In this document: positions 24,525 through 35,314 of the stretch, piece by piece
Numbering within the stretch: position 1 is the first letter of the stretch
Layout of the letters: each line of letters begins with the position of its first letter
DNA from: Tigriopus japonicus
Taxonomy: Eukaryota; Arthropoda; Copepoda; Harpacticoida; Harpacticidae
Assembly (NCBI GenBank): GCA_010645155.1
Contig: CM021314.1
Span: 9,015,243-9,079,242, forward strand
Direction of reading: 5' to 3'
DNA: 64,000 nucleotides
Notes under the pieces: model-generated
Told to the model about the DNA's origin: nothing
What the model saw: the letters and a program-made list of their open reading frames with translations, nothing else
The model's database searches: none
Position numbers and translations under genes: made by a program

Positions 24525-25080
24525 GCTGAGGGGTCAGGGACCGTTCTCCGGATTCGATTTCAAAGGCGGGGGCTTGAGTTTCGAGACACACGTGTTGGCA
24601 GGCGATCGACTGTTTGTTATGAAAGGTGAAAAGAAAGAAAACGGAACCCGATAGGTTGGGTGACTGCAAAAACGCGGTAGTTTTGAAAAGAGGTTCGGGT
24701 GCGTTCGTTTAACAAGACTGTTTAGGGCTAGATGCTATATGAAGAATATTTCATATGACCAGTAACCTAAAACATAAACATAACGTGAAGTCTTCAACCG
24801 TAAAAGAAGCCGCAGATTAAGACAAGTTACACTGACTCGTGGGAATTTGTTAGGTATACGAAAATCCAGCTTCCGTTCAGAACAAAATAACAGGGCGTTA
24901 GCCGTTGATAGATAAAAAAGGAACGGATTTCAGTTATTAATCCTTTTCCAAAAATGAGCAAATTCATAACACTCGATTTTCTTTTCAAAAAAAGGAATGG
25001 CATCACAAAGTGCTCGCTACAACACTTTTGTCAAAAATAGGATTCTTCGTATTATCTTTTTTCCGTTTGATATTTATCTA
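24525..25080. other. MAK16 upstream flank
   Basis: Presumed promoter and AT-rich flank. Nothing specific was recognised. Confidence 0.4.
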
Positions 25081-25083
25081 AAT

Positions 25084-25294
25084 CAGGGTTCGGCCACAAC
25101 TTTTGGTCAAGCCCCACCAAATTTGACTTTGTGTATTTGAAAGCCCCCCAAATTGACGCTGATTGGTTCATGGACCCAAAAATCAACGATTAAAGAGTTT
25201 TGGGCCCACTCACTAGCTATAGATGCTTTCGGGTCCACTGTTTTAACCTTTTTCCATAGCTCTTGGGCCCATGTGTGGTTCCCAACCCTTTGTC
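25084..25294. mobile_element. Possible degenerate hAT-type non-autonomous element
   Basis: The left end CAGGGTTCGGCCACAACTTT and the right end, read in reverse complement as CAAAGGGTTGGGAACCACAC, both resemble the CAGGG-type ends of hAT elements. They roughly mirror each other. GGGCCCA motifs recur inside (about 25201 and 25266). No clean 8-bp target duplication is visible, so this is probably an old or truncated copy. Confidence 0.35.
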
Positions 25295-25983
25295 AAAATT
25301 TTCCTTTTTTTTTTCTCGATGTCTTAACCGTTCACACTCATTTTCCTTTATAAATCAGTAACCATGTTTAATTTTGTGAGTATTTGAAGATTATCGTTTG
25401 TTCATTTGCCAATCAATGTTGGTTCCCATAATTTTTAAACTTTTGAAAAGATAAAAAAAGAGATGCAGTTTGGAATTTGAAATGCAACGAATAACGAGTA
25501 CTTTTTTGGTTTGAGGTCGTTACAACTATATCATTTTCAATTGTAAAGGCATCATAGTCACTTGGTAAAAAATGGAACAAACTAATGCTTCTTCGTTACT
25601 ACGTGATATACATAAAAGTAATTGCTCACTAACAACCATGTTCTCCAAGGAATTTATGCCATTACGTTTAAAGAACCCTTTAAACCAGTCGTCAAGAACC
25701 ATCAACATCGACTTGATTTATCTCATTTAAGGAAGGACATATCGAAAACCAATCCACGAATCAAAATTAGTGGCTTTATAAACGACACGGCCGGTATTTT
25801 CATAAAATATCATAATTCCTTAAACTTAAACGTGTCTTTATTGGGAAAATATCATTATCAAGTTGCTTTGAAACAAGAACGAACTTTAAGTTAGGTCTGT
25901 TACCAGGAATAGAGCCTTCACTTGCCGCCATAAAGCACAGAAGATGTGCAAAGAGAGGTAATTTTATGCATTGTGGGGACTGG

Positions 25984-26079
25984 GGCTAGTTTTAAAGACG
26001 CAAAGATCGATCTCAAGATCGGACTTATAGTACTATAGTACGATCTTGAGATCGATCTTTTGCGTCTAAAAAACTAGCC
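25984..26079. repeat. 96-bp near-palindrome (foldback element)
   Basis: Left arm 25984-26021 and right arm 26041-26079 match with two mismatches and one indel. They share GACGCAAA(A) and GATCGATCTCAAGATCG. The 19-bp spacer contains its own small palindrome TACTATAGTA. The similarity extends a few bases beyond the arms (CTGGGGCTAG against CTGAGGCTAG). It could be a tiny MITE. Family unknown. Confidence 0.7.
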
Positions 26080-26089
26080 TCAGATGTCG

Positions 26090-27193
26090 ATCCTTTTTGC
26101 AAGTACATGGTTAGAGGGATAAATTGAGACCGTCTTTGAAATCGTCAAGTTTCAAGACGAGCGCACATTTCAACGATAGGAACTCTTTTTTCGTGGTTGC
26201 TTGATTGGCGTGGAAAAGGAGTAGTTCCATTGTTTTTTTGGGGACAAGCTATGGAACTTTTAAACACCAGTGAGGGGGGTTTTAAGCGGGGTATGATCAG
26301 GGTTGATTAAGATACAGGGAGGTCAAATTGAGCATAGGATGTCATTTAAAAACAATCCCACAACCATCATCACCTTGGCTAAACCACAATATGTGACTGA
26401 ATGTCTTGAACGAGGAATTGGGATTCTTGCCAAGGGTTAGAGCCACTAAACACCAAATAAGCTCGTTGAAAATCTTGGTGAAGTTGCTGATTGGTGTCAA
26501 TTTCCTTCTAACCCTGTATCTGCGAGAGTGGGAAACACTGCCTTTGAAAGCTGTGTTAGAGGATCCTACTTTAAAGTTCAGGATTTGCCAAATTTGGCAA
26601 GTGTAGAAACCAAGGTTCTTTTTAAATTAAAAACATCGAATCATACTTTAATTTCATTCTTTTCAGTCTGTATTTCATCATTCTTATTAACTTTGACTTA
26701 TTGGCAACTGAACAAAGGATTGTTATTGTTTTCTGGAGCTCTACGTTCGTCAAGAAAATAGCGACCCCTCTAAATCACTATTGTTTCATTTCATCTAAAC
26801 CCTTGAGAAAATATCCCAAATATTAACCTTTTAAATATTAAGATTCATTCATACTTTGAGGCTACACAAAATTTTAGGCAAATCAAAAGTTTAGCAAGAA
26901 TATTGGTGTAAAAAAGACAATTCCAAATGCCATTTTCTGGCATACCCGGTAGCGCCATTTTCCAATATTTCCCACCTCGGTACGACAGAGAGAACAATAG
27001 GTAGGAGACATTTTTGAGGTGAAACTCTTTTTAGCGACAAGCGCTCGGCATCCTTGAACAAAAACCGTTAATGACTTTTAAAAAGCAGTTTTTAAGGCAG
27101 GATTTGACAGTATTTTTAAACATTTTTCCCAATCAACTCACTATGAAGGGGTGTACAGATCTCCCAACAGTAACTCGTTGGCAGACCAAATAT
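26090..27193. other. Gene-poor AT-rich DNA
   Basis: About 1.1 kb without supportable exons or recognised repeats. Confidence 0.4.
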
Positions 27194-27571
27194 CACATCA
27201 CTAGGCCTCGGAAAAAAAAGTGATGAAAAGTGCCAAAATAATTAATTTTAAGTTGTTCATTTTTCCCTAAAAAAAGTTTGAAAACGTCAAAAAAAGTGAA
27301 AAAAAAGTAAAAAAAGTGACGTGTAAAACACCCTTAACAATTGACTTTTGTGGCAAAGAAAAAAAATCCTCATATTAGGCCTTCATAATTGCCCGAAAGT
27401 AAAAAATAGTAATGAAATTCGATTTTACTGTCCATTCTTGGCCTAAAAATGGCCAAAAAAAGTGAAAATCCGAAAAATGACCAAAAAAATTTTTTTCTAA
27501 AAAAAAACGCCAAAAAAAGTGAAAACTTAATTTCACTTAAAAAACTTTTTTTTCCGAGGCCTACACATCAC
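27194..27571. mobile_element. hAT-type MITE with intact target duplication
   Basis: The element proper is 27202-27563 (362 bp). Its ends are perfect 20-bp terminal inverted repeats beginning TAGGCCTCGG followed by eight A and GT. An 8-bp direct repeat CACATCAC lies immediately outside each end (27194-27201 and 27564-27571). An 8-bp target duplication and a TAGG-type terminus fit the hAT superfamily. The interior has at least five copies of an AAAAAAGTGA motif, similar to the subterminal transposase-binding repeats of hAT elements. No transposase frame is present, so the element is non-autonomous. The intact ends suggest a fairly recent insertion. Confidence 0.88.
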
Positions 27572-27894
27572 TGTTAATTGTATGAATTATAGTCATTCCT
27601 TTTAGCGGTAGTAAAAGATCAACAAACACACAGAAACAATTCCTCGTGTGTTTGCCAATGTATCAAGTTAGAATAAAGTAGTTATTCGTTGTGCGATCTA
27701 CTTTTTATGAATTCTGTTCATCACAGAGTAGTTTTCTAGAGGACTAACGGAGAAATGTCATTCCAGTTCAGTCAGTGGAGATTTGTTTTGAATACACTTC
27801 ATTGATGTCTTGATTCATCATACATTGCTCTTGTCCAAAGCAGTTGAATGAGCAATTTCGCCACTGACTCCCTGAAAATGCAAGTTCAGGTGTA

Positions 27895-28322
27895 GAATCA
27901 TGCAAGAAGCACGGAAATCATGGAGTGGGAGGCTAGAAATGAGAATTATGATTTCCAGTAAAAATAAACCATTTGCATTCTTCTGCAAAAATTTCAGCTC
28001 AATCGAATGCCGGAGTGAAAAGTTATGCCTTCTCAAACTTATGTACTGATGAGAGCATAGAATGAATGAACTCGCCCTTTTGTGGTAAAACGATTACCAC
28101 AAAAGGGCGAGTTCATTCATTCCCGGTAGGATTTGCATTGAACTTTGAGTGAGTATAACTTTTGTCTCCGACGTTCGATTGAGCTGAAAATTGAAATACA
28201 TATTCTTGTCAACATATGCAAGGTCTCATTTGCAGAAGAACGTAATTGAATTGTTCTTACTAGAAATCATTATTCTCATTGTTAGCCTCCCACTCCATGG
28301 ATCTAGTGCTTCTTGAATCATG
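27895..28322. repeat. Large imperfect palindrome with a perfect 29-bp hairpin core
   Basis: The core arms 28060-28088 and 28094-28122 are perfect reverse complements (containing GAACTCGCCCTTTTGTGG) around the 5-bp loop AACGA. Outside the core the two halves stay alignable as diverged inverted copies. CATGGAGTGGGAGGCTA, TCAGCTCAATCGAA and CTTCTGCAAA recur in mirrored order, out to GAATCATG near 27897 and CATGATTC near 28315. This looks like an inverted duplication or foldback element. No protein is encoded. Confidence 0.8.
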
Positions 28323-29760
28323 TAAATAAACATGTTCAATGTCAAATCCCATTGCACACACAATGCAGGCTTGGTGAGTCACAAATATTTTTGCAGTGTC
28401 AATTCTCTGTTAGCCCTGTAGTGTTCTTCGCTTTTCTCGGAATGTATGGTTTTGAGAAACAGTAACATAAAAGTATATTGTTATCCAACAGTATTCGTTT
28501 GCATAACGTTACACCGTATTAGGTCATTAAAAGTTTAAAAAGTACTGAGGGGACAGATAATATGATACTTTTTCTATACAAAGTTTCCAGTCAGCCTTTG
28601 ATGAATGAAAATATGCCTATTTTTCTGAATCAAACTGAATAAAAACAGCCTTTAAAGATATAAAGGATTTTTCTAAAGAATGTTCTCGTTCAAGAAGTTT
28701 TTGAGAAAGCCTCTCAGGAAACGTGAGAGAACCACGTTGATGCTAAAATAAACACAAGAGGTTGGTAAGCAAATGAGCCAAGTGGACTTTTCAACGAAGC
28801 ATCCCATTAAGTTTCAAAGCGAAAACAAAAACCTCTTCTGTCATCTTAATGGTTGCATCAAAGAGACAAAGACATGCTGAGGCCTTTGTTGCTGTTCTTG
28901 TTGTTTTCAATGGGCTTGGAAAACATTTTTCCAATTACTCTTGGCTCTTCAGAGGCCATCAGAAAACATATATTAATCTCCAATTTCACCTCCTCCGTGC
29001 TATTTTTACACCTCATTGAACAGGATTAACAGTAATCTGTGAATGGCACTGAAGTTTCAAAAGGACTTTTGCAGCATTCCATTTTAGGCATCTGAAGTTT
29101 CTTAAAAAAAAGCCCACAATCTAATTCATTCTACTACTTGACCCAATTGTTAAGCACAATAGTAAGAGAGTCGTTGATGGATAGCTCGCATTGTGAAGAG
29201 ATACTAACTCAGATTTGGCAATCGGACTATTTCAAATGCACCACAACGACTGAGACAAATCGCTCTGTCTAAAGCGGACTGAGAAGCTCATCCGATTATA
29301 CGAATCGAACAATTCTCAAACGGGAAAAAATGCGAACAGAAAAGTAGTAAGTACACCATCATTCATTTCCAGTGATTGAGTCTCCCATCCACCATCCCTG
29401 TATGAAGTGTGTGTCACTTGGCGAAGAACAATGCTCGACCACCAAACCTTTGGGGATTTGGGCTTGAATGCAATCTCTATTTTTTTCTCTGCTAGCAATT
29501 CAAGGGCCAAGATTTCATTCACCAATCTAGAGGTCTCTAATTAAAGAGTGAATTTGGCGACGGAACATTGGGAGGAACCTCATCGGATGCCAAGTTTCAG
29601 GCAGATCGAATGTTGAACCATGAGCGCTGATGAAGTCAAGAATCTAGTCTTGGGGATGAAGAAAGTTGTAATCGGATGTGCTTGAACATTTGCACCCTTT
29701 CTTATCAAGCTCTACGTACAAGTAGAAGTCGATTGGATATCCATTACGATGCCCTATTGA
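28323..29760. other. Gene-poor DNA
   Basis: About 1.4 kb without a supportable gene. A minus-strand open stretch at 29316-29525 cannot be joined in frame to the candidate exon at 29774-30056 using the visible AG at 29527, so it was not annotated. Confidence 0.35.
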
Positions 29761-29773
29761 TTTCAACGAGGGC

Positions 29774-30056
29774 ACTTACGGCACGATTCGACACCACCTC
29801 CTTCCTTCTCGTCTTCTTCATTCATTTCATAAACCTTGTGGCGAGATTGAAAGTTTGCTTCCTTGGCATTGCTCACTGATATTTTCATTTCAATCGACTC
29901 CTTGGCATTCACCAGCTTATCATGAGTGACCGTCGTGGTTTTTGATGATTCGAGGAGCTGAGCCAGATGAAATTGTTCTTTCGCACGTCGTGATAATCGA
30001 CATGCACCTAGTTTTTTTGCTGTTGAAATATATTGGTTGAATCCTGAAATATCCAT
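29774..30056 (-). CDS. Possible isolated exon, unknown protein
   Basis: A minus-strand frame starts at ATG 30056 (MDISGFNQYISTAKKLG) and runs 94 residues to a strong donor, C|GTAAGTGCC, at 29774/29773. The stretch is Lys/Glu/Ser-rich and probably helical, with an acidic Met/Asn/Glu segment near its end. I recognise no family and no in-frame partner exon. It may be a real first exon with a distant second exon, or chance. Confidence 0.3.
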
Positions 30057-30791
30057 TGTATCCTTGATGCAGTTTTTTTTATTAATCCCCTACCGATCGT
30101 GAGCTCGCATTCATTCATCCGTTTCCGGCGTTTTCTCGGTTCCAATGTTCAAATGGGATTGGAGTACTCGCTTACGGACTAATCGAGTTTGACTGATTTT
30201 CATGCCTTTTGAAAACTTTGTTACTCCTGTGGTATTTTTGGTTGACCAACTCGCTCGTACATAAAACCACGTTTGATAAAAAACATAAAAATCGACAATT
30301 GAACAAACCTCCTTGTCTGACCCGAGAAGCAAACATTGCAACAAAAGACACAAAAGAACAGACTATTTACTTCAAAGTTTTTGATTGAAAGGGAACCATG
30401 GAATGAATTCCTTCATCAACCGCTTACTTGTCCGCCATTTCCGCAGGGATTTCAACAACCGAAAGAAGCAAGGAAGGAAGGAGGTGACGCAGAAAGTACG
30501 CAAACTCAGCGAGACTCGAACGACGAGTCGTCTGGCTAAGCCGGGAATGACGCTTCTCAGACCCGATGAATGCGTTCGTTGGCCGACGACCATCGAGTCC
30601 ACTGAGTCAAATCGGGGAAGTAACGTGACAGATACATCTTGGGGAAGAACGAGGCCTGAAATAACGACCTCTTTTGTGTTTTCGCCATCTTGACGGACAA
30701 ATCTATTCAATTGTGCTTAGGGGCGAGAGTTTGTGATAGTGATCGAGTCGTCGAAGTGCGATTGTAAATCATTGGAAATCGGTGGTTGGGA

Positions 30792-30919
30792 ATGTTTATG
30801 GTGCAAAAATCGACAACCAATGCAAATTTGAACGAGTCAGTTCTGAGGGTTCATTTACCCGACAAACAGTGTGCCGTGACAGCTCCGACGAAAAGTGCTT
30901 CTTCCATCGATTCTTTAAG
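30792..30919 (+). CDS. Possible 5' exon with Raf-like Ras-binding segment
   Basis: The frame opens after a TAA at 30765, starts MFMVQKSTTN and reaches VLRVHLPDKQ...SSIDSLR. It ends at a consensus donor AAG|GTAAGT (30919/30920), phase 2. Compared without gaps to the Ras-binding domain of Raf kinases, it keeps the pattern RVxLPx-K-Q, a Val three residues later and a closing DSL plus a basic residue. That is only the first part of the domain. No following exon, C1 domain or kinase domain was found downstream. It may be the first exon of a long-intron gene or a coincidence. Confidence 0.35.
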
Positions 30920-33900
30920 GTAAGTTTTTGCATCGAGACACAATTATGGGCTTTTTTCTTCGACTGTACGCACATCTCGCTGAAGAAACGGGATCGTGTT
31001 TTCCTCCCCAAACAAGTCCCGGTGATCCAATATCAACAAGAAACCGCTAAAAGCAAAGCCATGTCAAGAAATCATGACTCGAGATTTCAATTTGGAGTCT
31101 CAGCTAGCTCTCAAATCTGCCGAGACATCAATCCTCAAGTTGGAGCCGGAGAAAAGTGGTGTTCGAACATGAGGACTTATTTTCTTCGCAACTTGCCTCC
31201 AGCCAACTTCTCAATTGGTGCTTCCGAAGTCGGAATCACAAGCTACGCAGCTCTCGGGTTATTTGGAACCGTTTTTCACTCATTTCGGGGATGCATTCAC
31301 TCACTCCTGAGCTTATAGCAAGATATAAATGGTCCTCGATCACACGTTCGATTCGAACTCGAGCAATAGGTTGGATTTCATAGTATTCGGGGAAGTTTAC
31401 GTGTCTATTATCCATCAGGATGGAGAGCGGAAACAGACTTAAGAAAAATTGCCGAGGGTGACAGTCGGTCCAAGTTATTCAAAATTGAAACACACCTTAA
31501 TCATGAAACGTGCCTTAAGAATGTACTATTCTTTTCTTATCCAATAAAGGGTCTTTCTTGTATGTAGAGGTGGAGAACGTTTCTCTCTGACATCCTGTGC
31601 TTGCCATGAGTTATTAAAGAGGCCCTTGGTGCTCATTGGCGAGATGTTAATTATCAAGACAATCTTGAACTTTTAGCACCACGGAGAAGACAACGAATTC
31701 ACTCTCCTCTGCCTTCTTTAGCGCTGATGTCATGGTGGTGGAGCATCATCTGATCTCCAAAACCAGTGATTTGCAATACAAAGATTGGCTTAATTGCTCG
31801 CCTCAGAAATGACAGTCATCTTTCGTTCATGAGATCACAAGATGGGGTTTCGTTCCGAGCCTGTCTTGGAAATATGAGTCTAACTCAGACCATCCAACTC
31901 CTGTGTGTGCTTTTTCTATGAATGCACATTAGAAACTCTCAAATGGAACAGTGTGGTCCTCGTGTCTTCTCGTTGTAACCTGGAGTGCCTTTGAAATTGC
32001 AATGGAAAAGTGTCACTTGAGAGTGCGGACTTGGTATTCAGACCGAGTCTCGTACGTCAGACAAATATGAGCGAACAAGTGATGGTGGACACTTTGAAAC
32101 AACCTCATGTAGAGCAAGCACGTGGTATAGCATTAGATTAGGCAAGGTGGCCGTGGTGAATTATGATTCAGACGAACGAATATACAATGAGATCACTTGC
32201 AAGAAGACATACATATTTGTTGGCACTTAAGGTGCCAAGTTTTGAACGCTTGATAAGGATGAAAAATGGCAGGGCTTGTAATAAAGCCTTCAACTCCGCA
32301 CTTAAACCAGTGGGAGTGCAAGCAAACATTTCCGATCCAGCTCGGAGCGCTCAATTTTAAGACCAATCTACAATGCAAAGATTGGAAAGTGATGACGGTC
32401 ACTTTCACTAATTGGAACACCACACTCCTTTCTCCGAGCTCGATTAGATACGAGCATGTAGATGGTCGACCTCTGAGAGTTTCCATTGTGGTCGAAGGAA
32501 ATAACTTGACCAATCAAACCTCAAGAATGGTTCCCATTCAAATGCACTTGCGATTGGAATGATAATTCTTTCATAAGAAGATCGATCGGGGAGCTAGTCC
32601 AACCAAAAAAGCCACATTGGCAAGGAATGTGAGGTGTTTGCTTCGCTTGGCATGCGACAGATTGTGCCAGTTCTGAGCTCTTGAACTGGGTTTTTCCTTC
32701 GGCTAGGAGTCTTCATAATTGGATGGACATTGTGTTACAGATGTTTACGAAAGACTCAGAAATAATAACTACTACCAACTCACTCGACCGAATGCTTCGG
32801 GAGCTTAGCTATGTGGTAATCGAGGAAATATTGAATTTGGCCTCAGTTTAAAGCCTCTCGGATCGCCTTAATCTTCGGTGAAGCTTGAAATTCGAGTCGA
32901 GACGTGTTAAGTATACGAGTGTGTTATGGCTTCAAAAGTTGTTTACCATAAATCGTAGACACCATTGCCAAGCAAAATTTCATCCAATTGTACCATGGAG
33001 CTCGTCACCGACGCGATATGACAAACCAATGTACTCCGTAATGTAATGACATTTTTCTCCTTCGCGTTGAGCCAAACATTCTTGAGAGGATCCGTTTAAC
33101 ACCAGGACAATAGTCCATTAGCTGACGAACGACAATTTTTTCCCCTATAACTGAGTTTGTCACTAACGCGTCGGGATGGATATCGAAGGATTTCCAGATA
33201 TCGTTCCTTGGCCGAATGGTCGCTTTGGAACGTGCCAAAAATAAATTCAGCTCGCTCTGGAAATAAGCCACAACATTCTACTGGAATGTTCTTGGAGTTT
33301 GCCGTTGTTAATGTGGTATTGGAATTAGCGTCATCTCGTACAAGCACGATTAACTCCAAGTGTGGAAGACTGGAAGTACAACAACACATAGGTAGAATGT
33401 GGTGCCATTATTATTTGCAAGACCTCCTGCTGAAAATGTCATCAGGTTTCACGCATGTCCAAGATAATGATATGACACCAATGGAGCAACCGGCCATTTG
33501 CAGGCAAGCACCATTATCGCCACCAAAACACGGTCCAGGACTCCCTCACGATCCCAGTAGTATAACATAAATGGCTGATGATAGTGGCAGACTGACTACT
33601 CCCTTGGTTACTTGCCCGACTTGTCCGCTCGGAAGCCAAACGAGACAAAAGATTTACAACTCACACTCAAAGTAAAACAATTGCATCGAGTCATTTCAAG
33701 TAGAGCGTCTCCCAGTTAAGAGATTGTTAGCAGCTTCAAAGATCATTTCACGAGGTTACTCGACACAGGTTTGGACCTGACCTTTCCTCCCTTGGATTGG
33801 TTGCTCCACTGGTGACTTTGTGGGCAATAATGTGGACTTCATGGTTCATCTTTAACTAGAACCGAAGGAACGTATAATGAGAGTGTTATTCCCTTGTAGA

Positions 33901-34784
33901 AGCTGACTTGCCAGAAGACGAATGGCCATGTCTAAATGTTGAAGAATGCCACATGGTTTTACTACAAATGAGACGAAAACTCCATGCTTCTGGAGAGGGA
34001 AGATTTGTTTCAAGTTTCACGATATAGGGATAGAACTGGAACTGGAATGTTAACGCCATTTTCAGGTATGCTGATTTGTGAAGACTCTGTAATCAAGCGA
34101 GAAACGAAGAAATGTCTGCGACAGAGTTACTTCAGGTAGATTTGTGTTCCAACTAATTAATCTCGGCATGTTTTGTACTTCGAGGCAATGCTGAGAGAAA
34201 AACGTAACTCCGTATCAAGTCAAGTCCCATCTTTGATATAAGTGTATTTCTCATTTCTTGGAAAGTTGGATTCGCTTCAGCAAATTCCGATTAAAGCTAA
34301 CATCCCACCTTCAGATTAGAGATCAACTTTCATGGTCTTTTGTGATGCAAAATCGATATCTTGAAAAGTCGGATATTCATTACATGCAAAACCAGAGTAC
34401 CTTCATTAGTGAGAAAAAACCTGCTTGATAAAGATAAAATGACACCAATGACTCCACTGTCTCTTAATCAGATTCCAAGCCCATTTACTCTCACAGTGTT
34501 TTTGTCAAAGGAAACCTCAACAATCTAATCTCGTAGTTCGAGGGATTTCAAGGGAAATGGACAAGCCATTCAAGTCCTGAACCACCACATCCTGTCTACA
34601 GTATCCTCGACTCAAAAAGAATTTTGTCATCAAGATTGGAACACCTTTCAAACACATGCAGATTGACGACCCAGATCGATTTCTGACTCACTCGTTCATC
34701 TGCAGGCTATCTATCATTGACTCACTTTCTCACAAGCACAACCAGCATGCAGTATCAAAAGAATGTCATTCTAATTAGCTGAGC
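30920..34784. other. Gene-poor DNA, possibly intronic
   Basis: About 3.9 kb. Open frames are short and without splice context or recognisable domains. If the exon at 30792-30919 is real, this is its intron. Confidence 0.35.
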
Positions 34785-35314
34785 ATGACTGGGCTAGATA
34801 TTGCTTTCCAATGATCAAGATTGGACTCAGGAACTCAAAGATAAAGGTCGAGAAGGACTTCTTTTCTCATTCTTGAATTGGTCACGGCCAAGAAGTCCCT
34901 TCGAAATCACCAGATCATCTGGGCAATTTGCCCGAAATCGTGCCAGATNNNNNNNNNNNNNNNNNNNNNNNNNNNNNNNNNNNNNNNNNNNNNNNNNNNN
35001 NNNNNNNNNNNNNNNNNNNNNNNNNNNNNNNNNNNNNNNNNNNNNNNNNNNNNNNNNNNNNNNNNNNNNNNNNNNNNNNNNNNNNNNNNNNNNNNNNNNN
35101 NNNNNNNNNNNNNNNNNNNNNNNNNNNNNNNNNNNNNNNNNNNNNNNNNNATGACTGGGCTAGATATTGCTTTCCAATGATCAAGATTGGACCCAGGAAC
35201 TCAAAGATAAAGGTTGAGAAGGACTTCTTTTCTCATTCTTGAATTGGTCACGGCCAAGAAGTCCCTTCGAAATCACCAGATCATCTAGGCAATTTGCCCG
35301 AAATCGTGCCAGAT
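34785..35314. other. Assembly gap (202 N) flanked by a 164-bp duplicate
   Basis: 34785-34948 and 35151-35314 have the same length and differ at only about three positions (ACTCAG/ACCCAG, GGTCGA/GGTTGA, TCTGGG/TCTAGG). N fills 34949-35150. The likely cause is two overlapping contig ends, perhaps two haplotypes, placed side by side. Confidence 0.9.

Noticed and set aside
29316..29525. Second exon for the candidate at 29774-30056
   Set aside because: Joining at the visible AG gives an immediate stop. No alternative acceptor in frame was found.
30385..30693. Plus-strand open frame rich in Arg/Lys/Thr
   Set aside because: Composition reflects a locally GC-rich segment. No motif or splice context.
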